From NCBI RefSeq assembly GCF_000471625.1, contig NZ_AUSW01000034.1, positions 434,001 through 498,000 of the forward strand: a stretch of 64,000 nucleotides of DNA, in the 5' to 3' direction. The number at the start of each line of letters is the position of its first letter. Position 1 is the first letter of the stretch. Source of the DNA: Psychrobacter aquaticus CMS 56 (GTDB lineage Bacteria; Pseudomonadota; Gammaproteobacteria; Pseudomonadales; Moraxellaceae). Below the pieces are notes generated by a model. It searched no databases. It worked only from the letters and a program-made list of their open reading frames with translations, and was not told the DNA's origin. Of the stretch, positions 48,493 to 56,500 are shown one piece after another. The position numbers were made by a program, and so were the translations under genes.

Positions 48493-50292
48493 ATGACTGA
48501 ATATAACGATAAACACAACCCTAAAAGCGATAGCCAAACATCGAAAGATCAGATAATTGGTGACCAAATGACAAAAGTAACGGTCAATAATGCCCCTGAT
48601 GCCAATCCAGCAACGCTCTGGCTCATCGATGATGATGCGGCATTACGAATGGTACTGGCTGATACTTTTGAGGACGCAGGACTGACCGTTATTAGCTTTA
48701 CGCAAGCACAAGCAGCATGGACACGCCTCAATGATATCTTGCAGGCATCAGCTGAACCATTACCAGATGTGATATTGACGGATATTCGTATGCCAATGAT
48801 GGACGGTCTATCCTTTAGTGACTGGGTGCATCGGCATTTCCCAAAGCTGCCAATTGTCATCATGACCGCGCATTCAGATCTCACGTCCGCGATTAATAGC
48901 TATCAGACTGGCGCATTTGAATATTTGCCAAAGCCCTTTGACTTGGACGATGCGGTTGCCACCATTTATAAAGCAATTAATTATCAGCCCAATATGATCG
49001 TGGAAAATGCTATAACTGCGCCTAATAGCCACATAAACACTGATACCTTATCCGACACCTCGTCCTTCGATAATGATGCGATATTTGATACCAAAAAAAA
49101 TGTTGTCAGTAAAGCCAATTCAGTAAGCAAAAATAATCAGGCTGCCAACCATAAAGCTGGTATTCAAACTGATACTAAGGTACAGAGTAATCCCAATCCT
49201 AGTGGCATCATTGGTCAATCACAAGCCATGCAAACAGTGTTTCGCGCTATTGGCAGGCTGGCACACTCCCCTATCACGGTTTTGATTACAGGTGAGTCGG
49301 GAACAGGTAAAGAATTGGTTGCCAGTGCTTTACACCAACATTCCCCTCGTCATCAGCAGCCTTTTATTGCCCTAAATATGGCTGCCATTCCGCATGATTT
49401 GATCGAATCCGAGTTATTTGGTCATGAGAAAGGTGCTTTCACTGGCGCGACGACAACGCGGCAAGGTCGTTTTGAGCAAGCAAATGGCGGGACGTTGTTT
49501 TTGGATGAAATCGGTGACATGCCATTTAGCACCCAAACCCGTTTGCTACGAGTACTGGCCAATGGAGAGTTTTATCGTGTGGGTGGACAGCAACCTGTCA
49601 AAGTCGATGTACGCATCGTGGCCGCCACTCATCAAAACCTAGAAGCATTAGTAAAACAAGGCAAGTTCCGTGAGGATCTGTTTTATCGTCTGAATGTTAT
49701 TCGTCTACCCCTACCGCCTCTGCGCACGCGTCCTGAAGACATTCCTGCGCTGGCTGCCTACTTTATGCAGCGGGCAGCCGAACAGATGAATACGCCACCA
49801 AAGCAACTACATCCTGCGGCGCTACAGATTGTACAGTCTTTTGAATGGGGCGGAAATGTACGCCAGCTTGAGAACGTTTGCTTATGGCTAACTGTCATGG
49901 CGACTGGTGATACCGTTATGGTTGATGATTTACCACCAGAGCTGTTGGAAAGTATTCCTTCTCATTTTGAGGCGCATCCAGAGCAAAATTTATCCACGCA
50001 ACAAACGGCGCAAAATCACCAACAGCAAAATGGTGCTCGTATAGAGAATCAACATGCTCATGATATTTCGAACAACTCAAACTGGCAGCAAGCCTTGGCC
50101 GTTTGGGCTGAGCAATCATTGCAAACAGGTGAAACCGATATTTTACAAACGGCAACACCTGAATTTGAACGTGTCTTACTAATGGCAGCCCTCAAGCACA
50201 GCGGCGGCAAAAAAATAGCGGCAGCCAGCTTGCTCGGTTGGGGTCGCAACACACTGACACGTAAGTTACAGCAGTTAGATATCTCTGTATAA
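48493..50292 (+). CDS. glnG: Nitrogen regulation response regulator GlnG (NtrC)
   Basis: A 599-residue sigma-54 activator with a receiver domain (phosphoacceptor Asp97 in VILTDIRMPMMDG) and a long Asn/Ser/Thr-rich linker (about 175-235). The AAA+ domain follows with Walker A GESGTGKELV (from about residue 267) and the sigma-54 contact loop ELFGHEKGAFTGA. A second low-complexity Gln/Asn/His stretch precedes the C-terminal Fis-type helix-turn-helix (GGKKIAAASLLGWGRNTLTR). About 130 residues longer than E. coli NtrC, all in the linkers. It forms a two-component pair with GlnL. Confidence 0.94.
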   Translation: MTEYNDKHNPKSDSQTSKDQIIGDQMTKVTVNNAPDANPATLWLIDDDAALRMVLADTFEDAGLTVISFTQAQAAWTRLNDILQASAEPLPDVILTDIRMPMMDGLSFSDWVHRHFPKLPIVIMTAHSDLTSAINSYQTGAFEYLPKPFDLDDAVATIYKAINYQPNMIVENAITAPNSHINTDTLSDTSSFDNDAIFDTKKNVVSKANSVSKNNQAANHKAGIQTDTKVQSNPNPSGIIGQSQAMQTVFRAIGRLAHSPITVLITGESGTGKELVASALHQHSPRHQQPFIALNMAAIPHDLIESELFGHEKGAFTGATTTRQGRFEQANGGTLFLDEIGDMPFSTQTRLLRVLANGEFYRVGGQQPVKVDVRIVAATHQNLEALVKQGKFREDLFYRLNVIRLPLPPLRTRPEDIPALAAYFMQRAAEQMNTPPKQLHPAALQIVQSFEWGGNVRQLENVCLWLTVMATGDTVMVDDLPPELLESIPSHFEAHPEQNLSTQQTAQNHQQQNGARIENQHAHDISNNSNWQQALAVWAEQSLQTGETDILQTATPEFERVLLMAALKHSGGKKIAAASLLGWGRNTLTRKLQQLDISV

Positions 50293-50390
50293 AGCACAAA
50301 AACGCTAAATAAAAATCTCAGTAATATCAGATATTTATTATCATTGGCAAAAATAGTTGTTAAATAATTAAAAATAACTGCAAATAGGGC

Positions 50391-50418
50391 TTGCCAAACT
50401 ACGCAAACTCTATATAAT
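50391..50418 (+). promoter_or_regulatory. Promoter of tRNA-Leu
   Basis: TTGCCA (50391-50396) and a perfect TATAAT (50413-50418) are separated by 16 bases. The transcript would have a leader of about 80 bases before the mature tRNA. Confidence 0.7.
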
Positions 50419-50506
50419 AGCCAACCACTGAGACGCACTACCGAATCAGTTAACTGTCTAGATAGCATTTGAGTTTAACTGCTTTTGATGATAGAGTAAC
50501 AAAAAT

Positions 50507-50591
50507 GGGGCTGTGGCGGAATTGGTAGACGCACCAGATTTAGGTTCTGGCGCCGCAAGGTGTGAGAGTTCGAGTCTCTCCAGCCCCACCA
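50507..50591 (+). tRNA. tRNA-Leu (anticodon UAG)
   Basis: An 85-base class II tRNA with CCA encoded. The acceptor stem GGGGCTG (50507-50513) pairs with CAGCCCC (50581-50587), the discriminator is A, and CCA is at 50589-50591. The anticodon arm CCAGA-TTTAGGT-TCTGG places TAG at 50541-50543, reading CUA and related Leu codons. The long variable arm and the TTCGAGT T-loop are typical of leucine tRNAs. It stands alone with its own promoter and terminator. Confidence 0.96.
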
Positions 50592-50623
50592 TTTTTGGAT
50601 AGTACATCTTAGACCAAATATTA

Positions 50624-50649
50624 AAGCCTGCTATTTAGCAGGTTTTTTT
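50624..50649 (+). terminator. Terminator after tRNA-Leu
   Basis: CCTGCT-ATTT-AGCAGG (50627-50642) followed by seven T residues. Confidence 0.88.
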
Positions 50650-50673
50650 GTGTCTATAATTTCAATCGTACAT

Positions 50674-51684
50674 TCATACTCTGTCTAAATCTAATAGTAT
50701 TTTATCCATCGTCTGATACCGCTTCTCTATCCGCTTTGCCAATGCTTTATCTATGATAAATTGATAATGACTGTATTCTGTTGGCAGCCTTGGAATAGGC
50801 TGTTGGCAATGCTGTATCGTCCAATCAATCATCGGATCGCTACTTTGGGTATTTATATTAAAAGGTCGTGCGCCCGTTAATATCTTAACCATCATTATCC
50901 CAAACGCATAGATATCACTTTGAACGGTGGCTGCTTGCCCTTGCCAGCGCTCAGGTGCCAGATAAGCTGGCGTACCAAAAGGATGTGCTTTTATTGGTTT
51001 ATCAACTTTCTCTGCTAAGGCAAAATCGATTAATATTAAATCAGGAACTATATGATTACTATCTATCGAGGTATAACTGAGCAAGATATTACTAGGTTTA
51101 ATATCATTATGTAGCCAGCCAGTGTTATGTAGATTGGCTATAAGATTCGCGGTCTGTTTGATGAAATACTGCTTTTGTTTATTCGTTAATAATGGGTATT
51201 TTTGCCTACTAAGCTGCTTTGCTAAGCTGCCATTCGGATAGTAGACCATGACTAAAGCAGTTAAATGCTGGCTCTGTCCCAACGCTTGAACGTCTAACTT
51301 ATGATGAGCGAGTATTAATGGTGCGATAGCGGCACTGTGATTTTGAGTTTGCGATAAAAGATTTAAAGATCTTAAAACATCAATTTCATGAGCTAAATCA
51401 GATGAATCATGACTGGCATGAGACACTAGTTGCCATTTAATCATCACGTGCCCGAACTGCGAATGGGTGGCGCGCGTTAAACCTTGATAACCAGTCTTTC
51501 TGATGTGCTGCGTTGGGGTATTTTGAGATTTTTTAGTATGCACAGTATTTGTTTGACCTATTCGCTGGTGTACTATTTCACCATACTGCAATACTGAAAA
51601 TACTTGCGTCACAGTCGGCAATAGCTGCTGAGCATGTGCTTGCAAAGCCTGTATAATAAGCGAATTACTGGCACTGTTTTTCAT
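50674..51684 (-). CDS. Serine/threonine protein kinase (Hanks type)
   Basis: A 336-residue soluble kinase without membrane helix or PASTA/sensor domain. Conserved elements are Lys83 (VMIKW), Glu100 of helix C (HEIDVLRSL), catalytic loop HNDIKPSN with Asp194 and Asn199, activation-segment GTPAYLAPE (237-245), and DIYAFGIMM. Two deviations are notable: the metal motif reads DFA (220-222) instead of DFG, and the glycine-rich loop is weak (THSQFGHV). The lysine, both aspartates and the asparagine are kept, so activity is plausible. It is convergent with tRNA-Leu and divergent from the DUF815 ATPase gene. Its target is unknown. Confidence 0.88.
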   Translation of the reverse strand: MKNSASNSLIIQALQAHAQQLLPTVTQVFSVLQYGEIVHQRIGQTNTVHTKKSQNTPTQHIRKTGYQGLTRATHSQFGHVMIKWQLVSHASHDSSDLAHEIDVLRSLNLLSQTQNHSAAIAPLILAHHKLDVQALGQSQHLTALVMVYYPNGSLAKQLSRQKYPLLTNKQKQYFIKQTANLIANLHNTGWLHNDIKPSNILLSYTSIDSNHIVPDLILIDFALAEKVDKPIKAHPFGTPAYLAPERWQGQAATVQSDIYAFGIMMVKILTGARPFNINTQSSDPMIDWTIQHCQQPIPRLPTEYSHYQFIIDKALAKRIEKRYQTMDKILLDLDRV

Positions 51685-51776
51685 AGTTTGATCTTTTATG
51701 ATAGTTTTTCATAGTACAGTGAAATCTTGAAACTGCCTTTACGCAATTTAAATACACCTCAACGGTTAGAATTATT

Positions 51777-52748
51777 ATGTCGCAACCAAACAGCTCATCT
51801 AAGCCTGCTACTCATTACGCCCTGCCTACGCCACTATTAGATTTGCTCAGCCAATATTTACAAGAGCAAGTCACGCCAACGATTAAGATTGATCCTGCGC
51901 AGCTGGCTTATCGCTGGGTCGGTGGTCATAATGGTCATTTAGAACCACTGGCGGTCAATTTGTTTTTAAGTTTAGACGACTTGCATGGGATAGATACCCA
52001 AAAGTCAAAACTGGTACAAAATACGCGTCAGTTTTTAAAAGGCTATCCGGCCAATCATGTCCTGATGACGGGGACACGCGGCGCGGGTAAATCCTCACTG
52101 ATTCGAGCGTTGCTACAAGCCTATCATAGCGAAGGACTGCGCATTATTGAAATTGCGCGGGATGATCTAAAGGTACTTGATAAGATTCGCGCCGCGATTC
52201 ATGCATTGCCAGCAGATTGTGAATGCCGCTATGTGGTCTACTGCGATGACTTGGCGTTTAACGGTCAAGACGAGAGCTACAGAACATTAAAAAGCGTCTT
52301 GGATGGGGCGCTTGATTCAGAGCAAGACAAACTGCTGGTCTATGCCACCAGTAACCGCCGTCACCTATTGCCGCAACTGATGAAAGACAACGTCAATATA
52401 TATAATGGACAGACCGATGAGGTCAACCCTTATGAGACCATTGACGAGACTGTTTCATTGTCTGATCGTTTTGGTCTATGGCTATCATTTCATCCAATGG
52501 ATCAAACCACATATCTACAAATTGTTCATCATTATCTATATATGCAGCAAAAACACAGCGTAGATAATGAAAATAATAATAAAACAACTGATGTTGAAGT
52601 GTTAGGTAACGCGCTACCTGATGATATCAGAGCGGCAGCTTTACGATGGGCGTCAGAACGTGGTGGGCGCTCAGGACGAGTCGCTTATCAGTTTAGTCGT
52701 TACTGGATAGGAAAAACCCAGCTGGATGCTGAAGACAGTCAAACTTAA
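51777..52748 (+). CDS. DUF815-family AAA+ ATPase
   Basis: A 323-residue P-loop ATPase with Walker A GTRGAGKSS (residues 99-107), Walker B YVVYCDDLAF, and the DUF815 hallmark LVYATSNRRHLLP followed by an acidic segment and a C-terminal AAA lid. DUF815 proteins are widespread but without an assigned function. It is divergent from the kinase gene, with 92 bases between starts, and convergent with rnz at 14 bases. Confidence 0.9.
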   Translation: MSQPNSSSKPATHYALPTPLLDLLSQYLQEQVTPTIKIDPAQLAYRWVGGHNGHLEPLAVNLFLSLDDLHGIDTQKSKLVQNTRQFLKGYPANHVLMTGTRGAGKSSLIRALLQAYHSEGLRIIEIARDDLKVLDKIRAAIHALPADCECRYVVYCDDLAFNGQDESYRTLKSVLDGALDSEQDKLLVYATSNRRHLLPQLMKDNVNIYNGQTDEVNPYETIDETVSLSDRFGLWLSFHPMDQTTYLQIVHHYLYMQQKHSVDNENNNKTTDVEVLGNALPDDIRAAALRWASERGGRSGRVAYQFSRYWIGKTQLDAEDSQT

Positions 52749-52762
52749 GGTTGAACGTGCAA

Positions 52763-53887
52763 TCATTGCTCATAGTCGCGGGCGTCGCCCAAATATTGTA
52801 CATGCTCATGCTCTTTACTATCTGCCAAGTCAGCTGCCCCAGTGACCATATACTGAGCAAAATCTGCGGCCAACCATAAACTGCCCTGATAGACGCTTTC
52901 GGCATCTGCTCGAATATGTCCCATGTTTGGCGCACTGCTATTCAGATTGTCAAAACTCTGATAACGTGCGCTAAAATGTGTCAAAACCAAATTCTTAATA
53001 CCCATGTTTTGGGCAAATTGACCCACTAAATGCGCGCTACTATGCATCGGATCAAATTCTGGATTTTTGGTCTGGATTTTGGTTAAGACTTCATGGGTAT
53101 AAGTGGCTTCATGTACCAATAAATCCGTATCAACCACCGCTGCACTTAGACAATCTGGTGTATCATTATCTCCAGCCACAACGACACGTGTACGTTGCAC
53201 GTCATTACTGACATATTCTGACGAACGCAACTGCCGCCCATCATCAGTTATCACATCCTTACCTTGTTGTAATTGGCCCCATAGCACACCTGCTGGAATA
53301 CCTTCTGCTGTCAACTTATCTGTATTGAGTAAACGCCGACTGATATGCTGAGTGATACCAAAACCATGCGAAGACACACGATGCGACAAGGGGTGAATGT
53401 CTATCAAAAGCTGATGTTGCTTGTCTGAATTGAGAGTGACCATACCTTTGAGCGCACCTTCTTTAGACAATAAATCTTCAATTGCAATAAAATCAATCGC
53501 AAATGGGAGATACAGCTCTGTGGTGAGCTTGAGGGCATCGAGTAGCGTGGCAATGGCTTTTGGTGCAATCAAAGTCAGTGGGTCACGACGACCTGACATG
53601 GCAGCACTCGCGAGCAATCCTGGCAAACCATAACAATGGTCGCCATGCACATGCGTGATGCAAATGGCGGCCAATTGATGTAAGGACAGCTTGGTATGCA
53701 ATAGTTGCTGCTGTGTGCCTTCACCGCAATCAATCAATAGCCATGGGCGAGATTTTTTATCTTGATTACTGTGATTTTGTTTTGAGCTCGGCAAGAAAGG
53801 ATTCAGACACTCAATCGCCAATGCTGTCACATTACGCTGTTTGGTGGGTACGCCTGCCGATGTCCCTAAGAAGGTTAATTTTAACAT
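52763..53887 (-). CDS. rnz: Ribonuclease Z (tRNase Z)
   Basis: A 374-residue metallo-beta-lactamase-fold nuclease that trims tRNA 3' ends. The zinc motif HVHGDH is at residues 79-84. Further ligands are the His of PLSHRVSSHGFGI, the Asp of the VAGDNDTPDC segment, and the His of LVLTHFSARYQ. GTSAGVPTKQRN near the N-terminus is the tRNase Z start signature. It is longer than the usual 300-310 residues owing to inserts, including a Lys/Asn/Ser-rich loop at about 33-47. Some related family members are phosphodiesterases, so tRNA processing is likely but not certain. Confidence 0.88.
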   Translation of the reverse strand: MLKLTFLGTSAGVPTKQRNVTALAIECLNPFLPSSKQNHSNQDKKSRPWLLIDCGEGTQQQLLHTKLSLHQLAAICITHVHGDHCYGLPGLLASAAMSGRRDPLTLIAPKAIATLLDALKLTTELYLPFAIDFIAIEDLLSKEGALKGMVTLNSDKQHQLLIDIHPLSHRVSSHGFGITQHISRRLLNTDKLTAEGIPAGVLWGQLQQGKDVITDDGRQLRSSEYVSNDVQRTRVVVAGDNDTPDCLSAAVVDTDLLVHEATYTHEVLTKIQTKNPEFDPMHSSAHLVGQFAQNMGIKNLVLTHFSARYQSFDNLNSSAPNMGHIRADAESVYQGSLWLAADFAQYMVTGAADLADSKEHEHVQYLGDARDYEQ

Positions 53888-54063
53888 GGGTGTATTTTCT
53901 TACTTATCATACGCATATCAATCCCAAAAGATATAATAAGCAGTGTCAGACGCATCTCACCTATTATGAGTTGATACTGAATTTGGTACTAATACTCGTT
54001 TTGGGTACTACTCAAATTTTTGGTAATGGTACTATTTGCTATGACAATAAACATATCATGTTG

Positions 54064-54312
54064 CTACGACAATTGACATATCATGGTTTTTTGACCTTCG
54101 ATCATTTTTCCACCATTGGCAGTACACTCATTGACCATGTTAGATTCATAAGATTTCCAGCCTCCATAAAAGCTTGCTGTACACAATAAAACCACCAATA
54201 TCTTTTGTGTCCACGATTTAATGGAGACCTGCTGCGCATGGATATTTTGACTGGTGATATCACTATCAGTGTTATCCGCTTTATGCTTCGTCAGGTCATT
54301 CTGATCGCTCAT
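54064..54312 (-). CDS. Small single-pass membrane protein, unknown function
   Basis: An 82-residue protein beginning MSDQNDLTKH. It has an Asp/Gln-rich cytoplasmic start, one membrane helix (about 35-53, KILVVLLCTASFYGGW) and a short periplasmic tail with two cysteines (NECTANGGK ... TMICQL) that could form a disulfide. AAGGGG precedes the ATG at 54312; the frame extends upstream to 54372 without a ribosome site. It lies 84 bases downstream of the GST gene and may be co-transcribed. I do not recognise the family. Confidence 0.65.
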   Translation of the reverse strand: MSDQNDLTKHKADNTDSDITSQNIHAQQVSIKSWTQKILVVLLCTASFYGGWKSYESNMVNECTANGGKMIEGQKTMICQLS

Positions 54313-54396
54313 GGCTACCCCTTCTTTATATGCTATCGTTGGATATAAGAAAAAACGCTTACAATAGCACATTATTTATTCAAAACTTCGGTATCT

Positions 54397-55065
54397 TTAA
54401 AACTGCGGTAGACCGCCTTTTTCTTCGGCACGTTTAAAGGCTGGGCGTTCATGACAACGCTTGAGCCAATTCAACAGATTGACATATCTGACTTTGTCCA
54501 TGCCCGCACGCGCATTAGAGGCAGCTACCACGATATACATTTGAATATCGGCTGCACTAAAGGTTTCGCCAGCGAACCAGTGATTGTCCTGGAGGTGCTG
54601 TTCCATCAGATTTAGGTTATTCACAATGTTGTTGTTAATCATTCCATCTTCAACTTGCTTACGAATGCCTTTACTGATCGGTTTGATGAGCATGGGCGAG
54701 CGTTCAACTACTTTGCTAAATACCAAACGCATTACCAATGGCGGCATCGCTGAAGCTTCAGCAAAATGCAGCCAAAATGTGTAAGCTTCCCATGCCGCTT
54801 CATTGTCATCAGCAGGCTTAAACTGATGCTCGGTATCGTAGTGTCTCAGCAGATATTCAATGATAAATCCTGACTCGGCCAGCGCACGATTATCAACTTC
54901 GAGTACAGGCGTGTGTCCGAGCGGATGTACTTTCTTTAAGCTTTCAGGGGCGAGATGGGCTTTCGTACGCTCGTAACTGGTCAGTTTATAGTCCAGCTCT
55001 AGCTCTTCTAGTAACCATAAAATACGAAAAGATCGCGAATTGTTTAAATGATGCAGATTTAACAT
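54397..55065 (-). CDS. Glutathione S-transferase family protein
   Basis: A 222-residue GST. The N-terminal thioredoxin-like domain starts LNLHHLNNSRSFRILWLLEE, with Ser at the probable glutathione-activating position and the cis-Pro and substrate loop HPLGHTPVLEVDNRALAESGFIIEYL. The C-terminal all-helical domain follows, with the N-capping motif FSAADIQMYI. It resembles beta/theta-type bacterial GSTs of detoxification; the electrophile is unknown. Confidence 0.9.
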   Translation of the reverse strand: MLNLHHLNNSRSFRILWLLEELELDYKLTSYERTKAHLAPESLKKVHPLGHTPVLEVDNRALAESGFIIEYLLRHYDTEHQFKPADDNEAAWEAYTFWLHFAEASAMPPLVMRLVFSKVVERSPMLIKPISKGIRKQVEDGMINNNIVNNLNLMEQHLQDNHWFAGETFSAADIQMYIVVAASNARAGMDKVRYVNLLNWLKRCHERPAFKRAEEKGGLPQF

Positions 55066-55268
55066 AAACCATCCTAGTTATATTTTGAATAAGCTATATT
55101 GTGAATATACGATAATATCTTGTGTATAGTGTCACGCATTCAACTGAGCGTGACAGTATTGATATCGATGATAGCGTAATTAATTTGGCTTTAACATAGG
55201 AACTATGTAGGTCAACGATGAAAAACAATGTCTACCAAGTCAAGTTTTACTCTACGAGCTAGTAAGCC

Positions 55269-56339
55269 TTATTTTGAATGCAGTGCTTCTATTTTGCGCG
55301 TCATCTTATCTATCTTTTGCTGATATTTTCTAATTTTGCGAAAACGGTGCGCTGTTAGTACGCCATCGATACGCTGGTTGATAAAATGACGGCGCGGAGG
55401 AAAGCCGCCCACTTGAGGCTCTCTATAGCCATGTAAATGATCGTCACGGCGACGAACCAGATAACCCGCTGCACTATCCACTATCATGACCAGTAGCGCA
55501 AGCGTAATCATGCCGTACATAAAGAGCGAGCCACCTTCGTCAAGGCTTTGGCTCAGAACCGCAATGGATAACACAAATAACAGCATTGGCTCTACATAGC
55601 TCAACGCCCCAAACAATGAGACTGGCAGCTTACTACTCGCAATCATCGTCAGTGACATCGCAAGCGCACTAAAAGCGCCAAGCAGTGGTAATAGATACCA
55701 AAATTTTGTATCTTGTGCCGCCACACTAAAACCACCGCTCACATAAAGCATGATAAGCACCACTGGCGTTAATAATGTCAAATCAGACAGTAAACCTGTA
55801 ATAGGCGGCACTGCAAGCATGCGCCGTAGTAGATAATAGGGTGGATAACCCAAACACACAAACAACGTCACCCAAGATACTGCACCATACTGAAAAATAT
55901 CGTAACCAATACCCAGCGCTGCGAATATCGCGGCCATCCATTGCAAGATACTCATAGATTCATGATAAAAAAACCGACCAACCAAAATCATCACAAGGGG
56001 CAGTAAAAAATAACCCAATGTGACATCCAGACCAAATCCATTCACTGGCGCCCACATAAACAGCCAAATCTGTCCACCCAAGATCGGTGTGGGCAATACA
56101 AATATCAGCCATTCTTTTGGGGTCTTTAGCGTTTTGACATAATCAAATACATGCTGCCACTGTTTAGTCAAACTGACCAATATCACCAAGCTTAATAGCA
56201 TCATGAGCACACGCCATGACGCCACCTGTGTCCCTGACAAGGGCAGCATAAATAGCCCAAACAAAAACATCAGTGAGAATAAAAAGCTTGATAATACTGA
56301 TGCGACAGTTCCTTGAAAAGTTTGATTGGTCATAAGCAT
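55269..56339 (-). CDS. EamA-family exporter, RarD-like
   Basis: A 356-residue protein with ten predicted membrane helices in two EamA repeats, and a basic cytoplasmic C-terminal tail of about 60 residues (Arg/His/Lys-rich). The start QGTVASVLSSFLFSLMFLFG and the mid-protein FYHESMSILQWMAAIFAALG resemble RarD/DMT transporters. AAGG lies upstream of the ATG. The substrate is unknown. Confidence 0.82.
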   Translation of the reverse strand: MLMTNQTFQGTVASVLSSFLFSLMFLFGLFMLPLSGTQVASWRVLMMLLSLVILVSLTKQWQHVFDYVKTLKTPKEWLIFVLPTPILGGQIWLFMWAPVNGFGLDVTLGYFLLPLVMILVGRFFYHESMSILQWMAAIFAALGIGYDIFQYGAVSWVTLFVCLGYPPYYLLRRMLAVPPITGLLSDLTLLTPVVLIMLYVSGGFSVAAQDTKFWYLLPLLGAFSALAMSLTMIASSKLPVSLFGALSYVEPMLLFVLSIAVLSQSLDEGGSLFMYGMITLALLVMIVDSAAGYLVRRRDDHLHGYREPQVGGFPPRRHFINQRIDGVLTAHRFRKIRKYQQKIDKMTRKIEALHSK

Positions 56340-56413
56340 AAAACCGCCTTAAAAACAGAATCTTATTTGCATGAATTTTGTCCATTACAACAAAATTGAC
56401 AAAAAATGCGAGT

Positions 56414-56454
56414 GAAAAACAAAGGCCTCCAACGATAACGTCAGAGGCCTTTGT
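56414..56454 (-). terminator. Terminator after gyrA
   Basis: ACAAAGGCCTC (56419-56429) pairs perfectly with GAGGCCTTTGT (56444-56454). On the minus strand it is followed by TTTTTC, 47 bases after the gyrA stop. Confidence 0.88.
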
Positions 56455-56500
56455 GTAAAACAATGATAAAATTAGATTACAACATTAACGACCGAAACCG

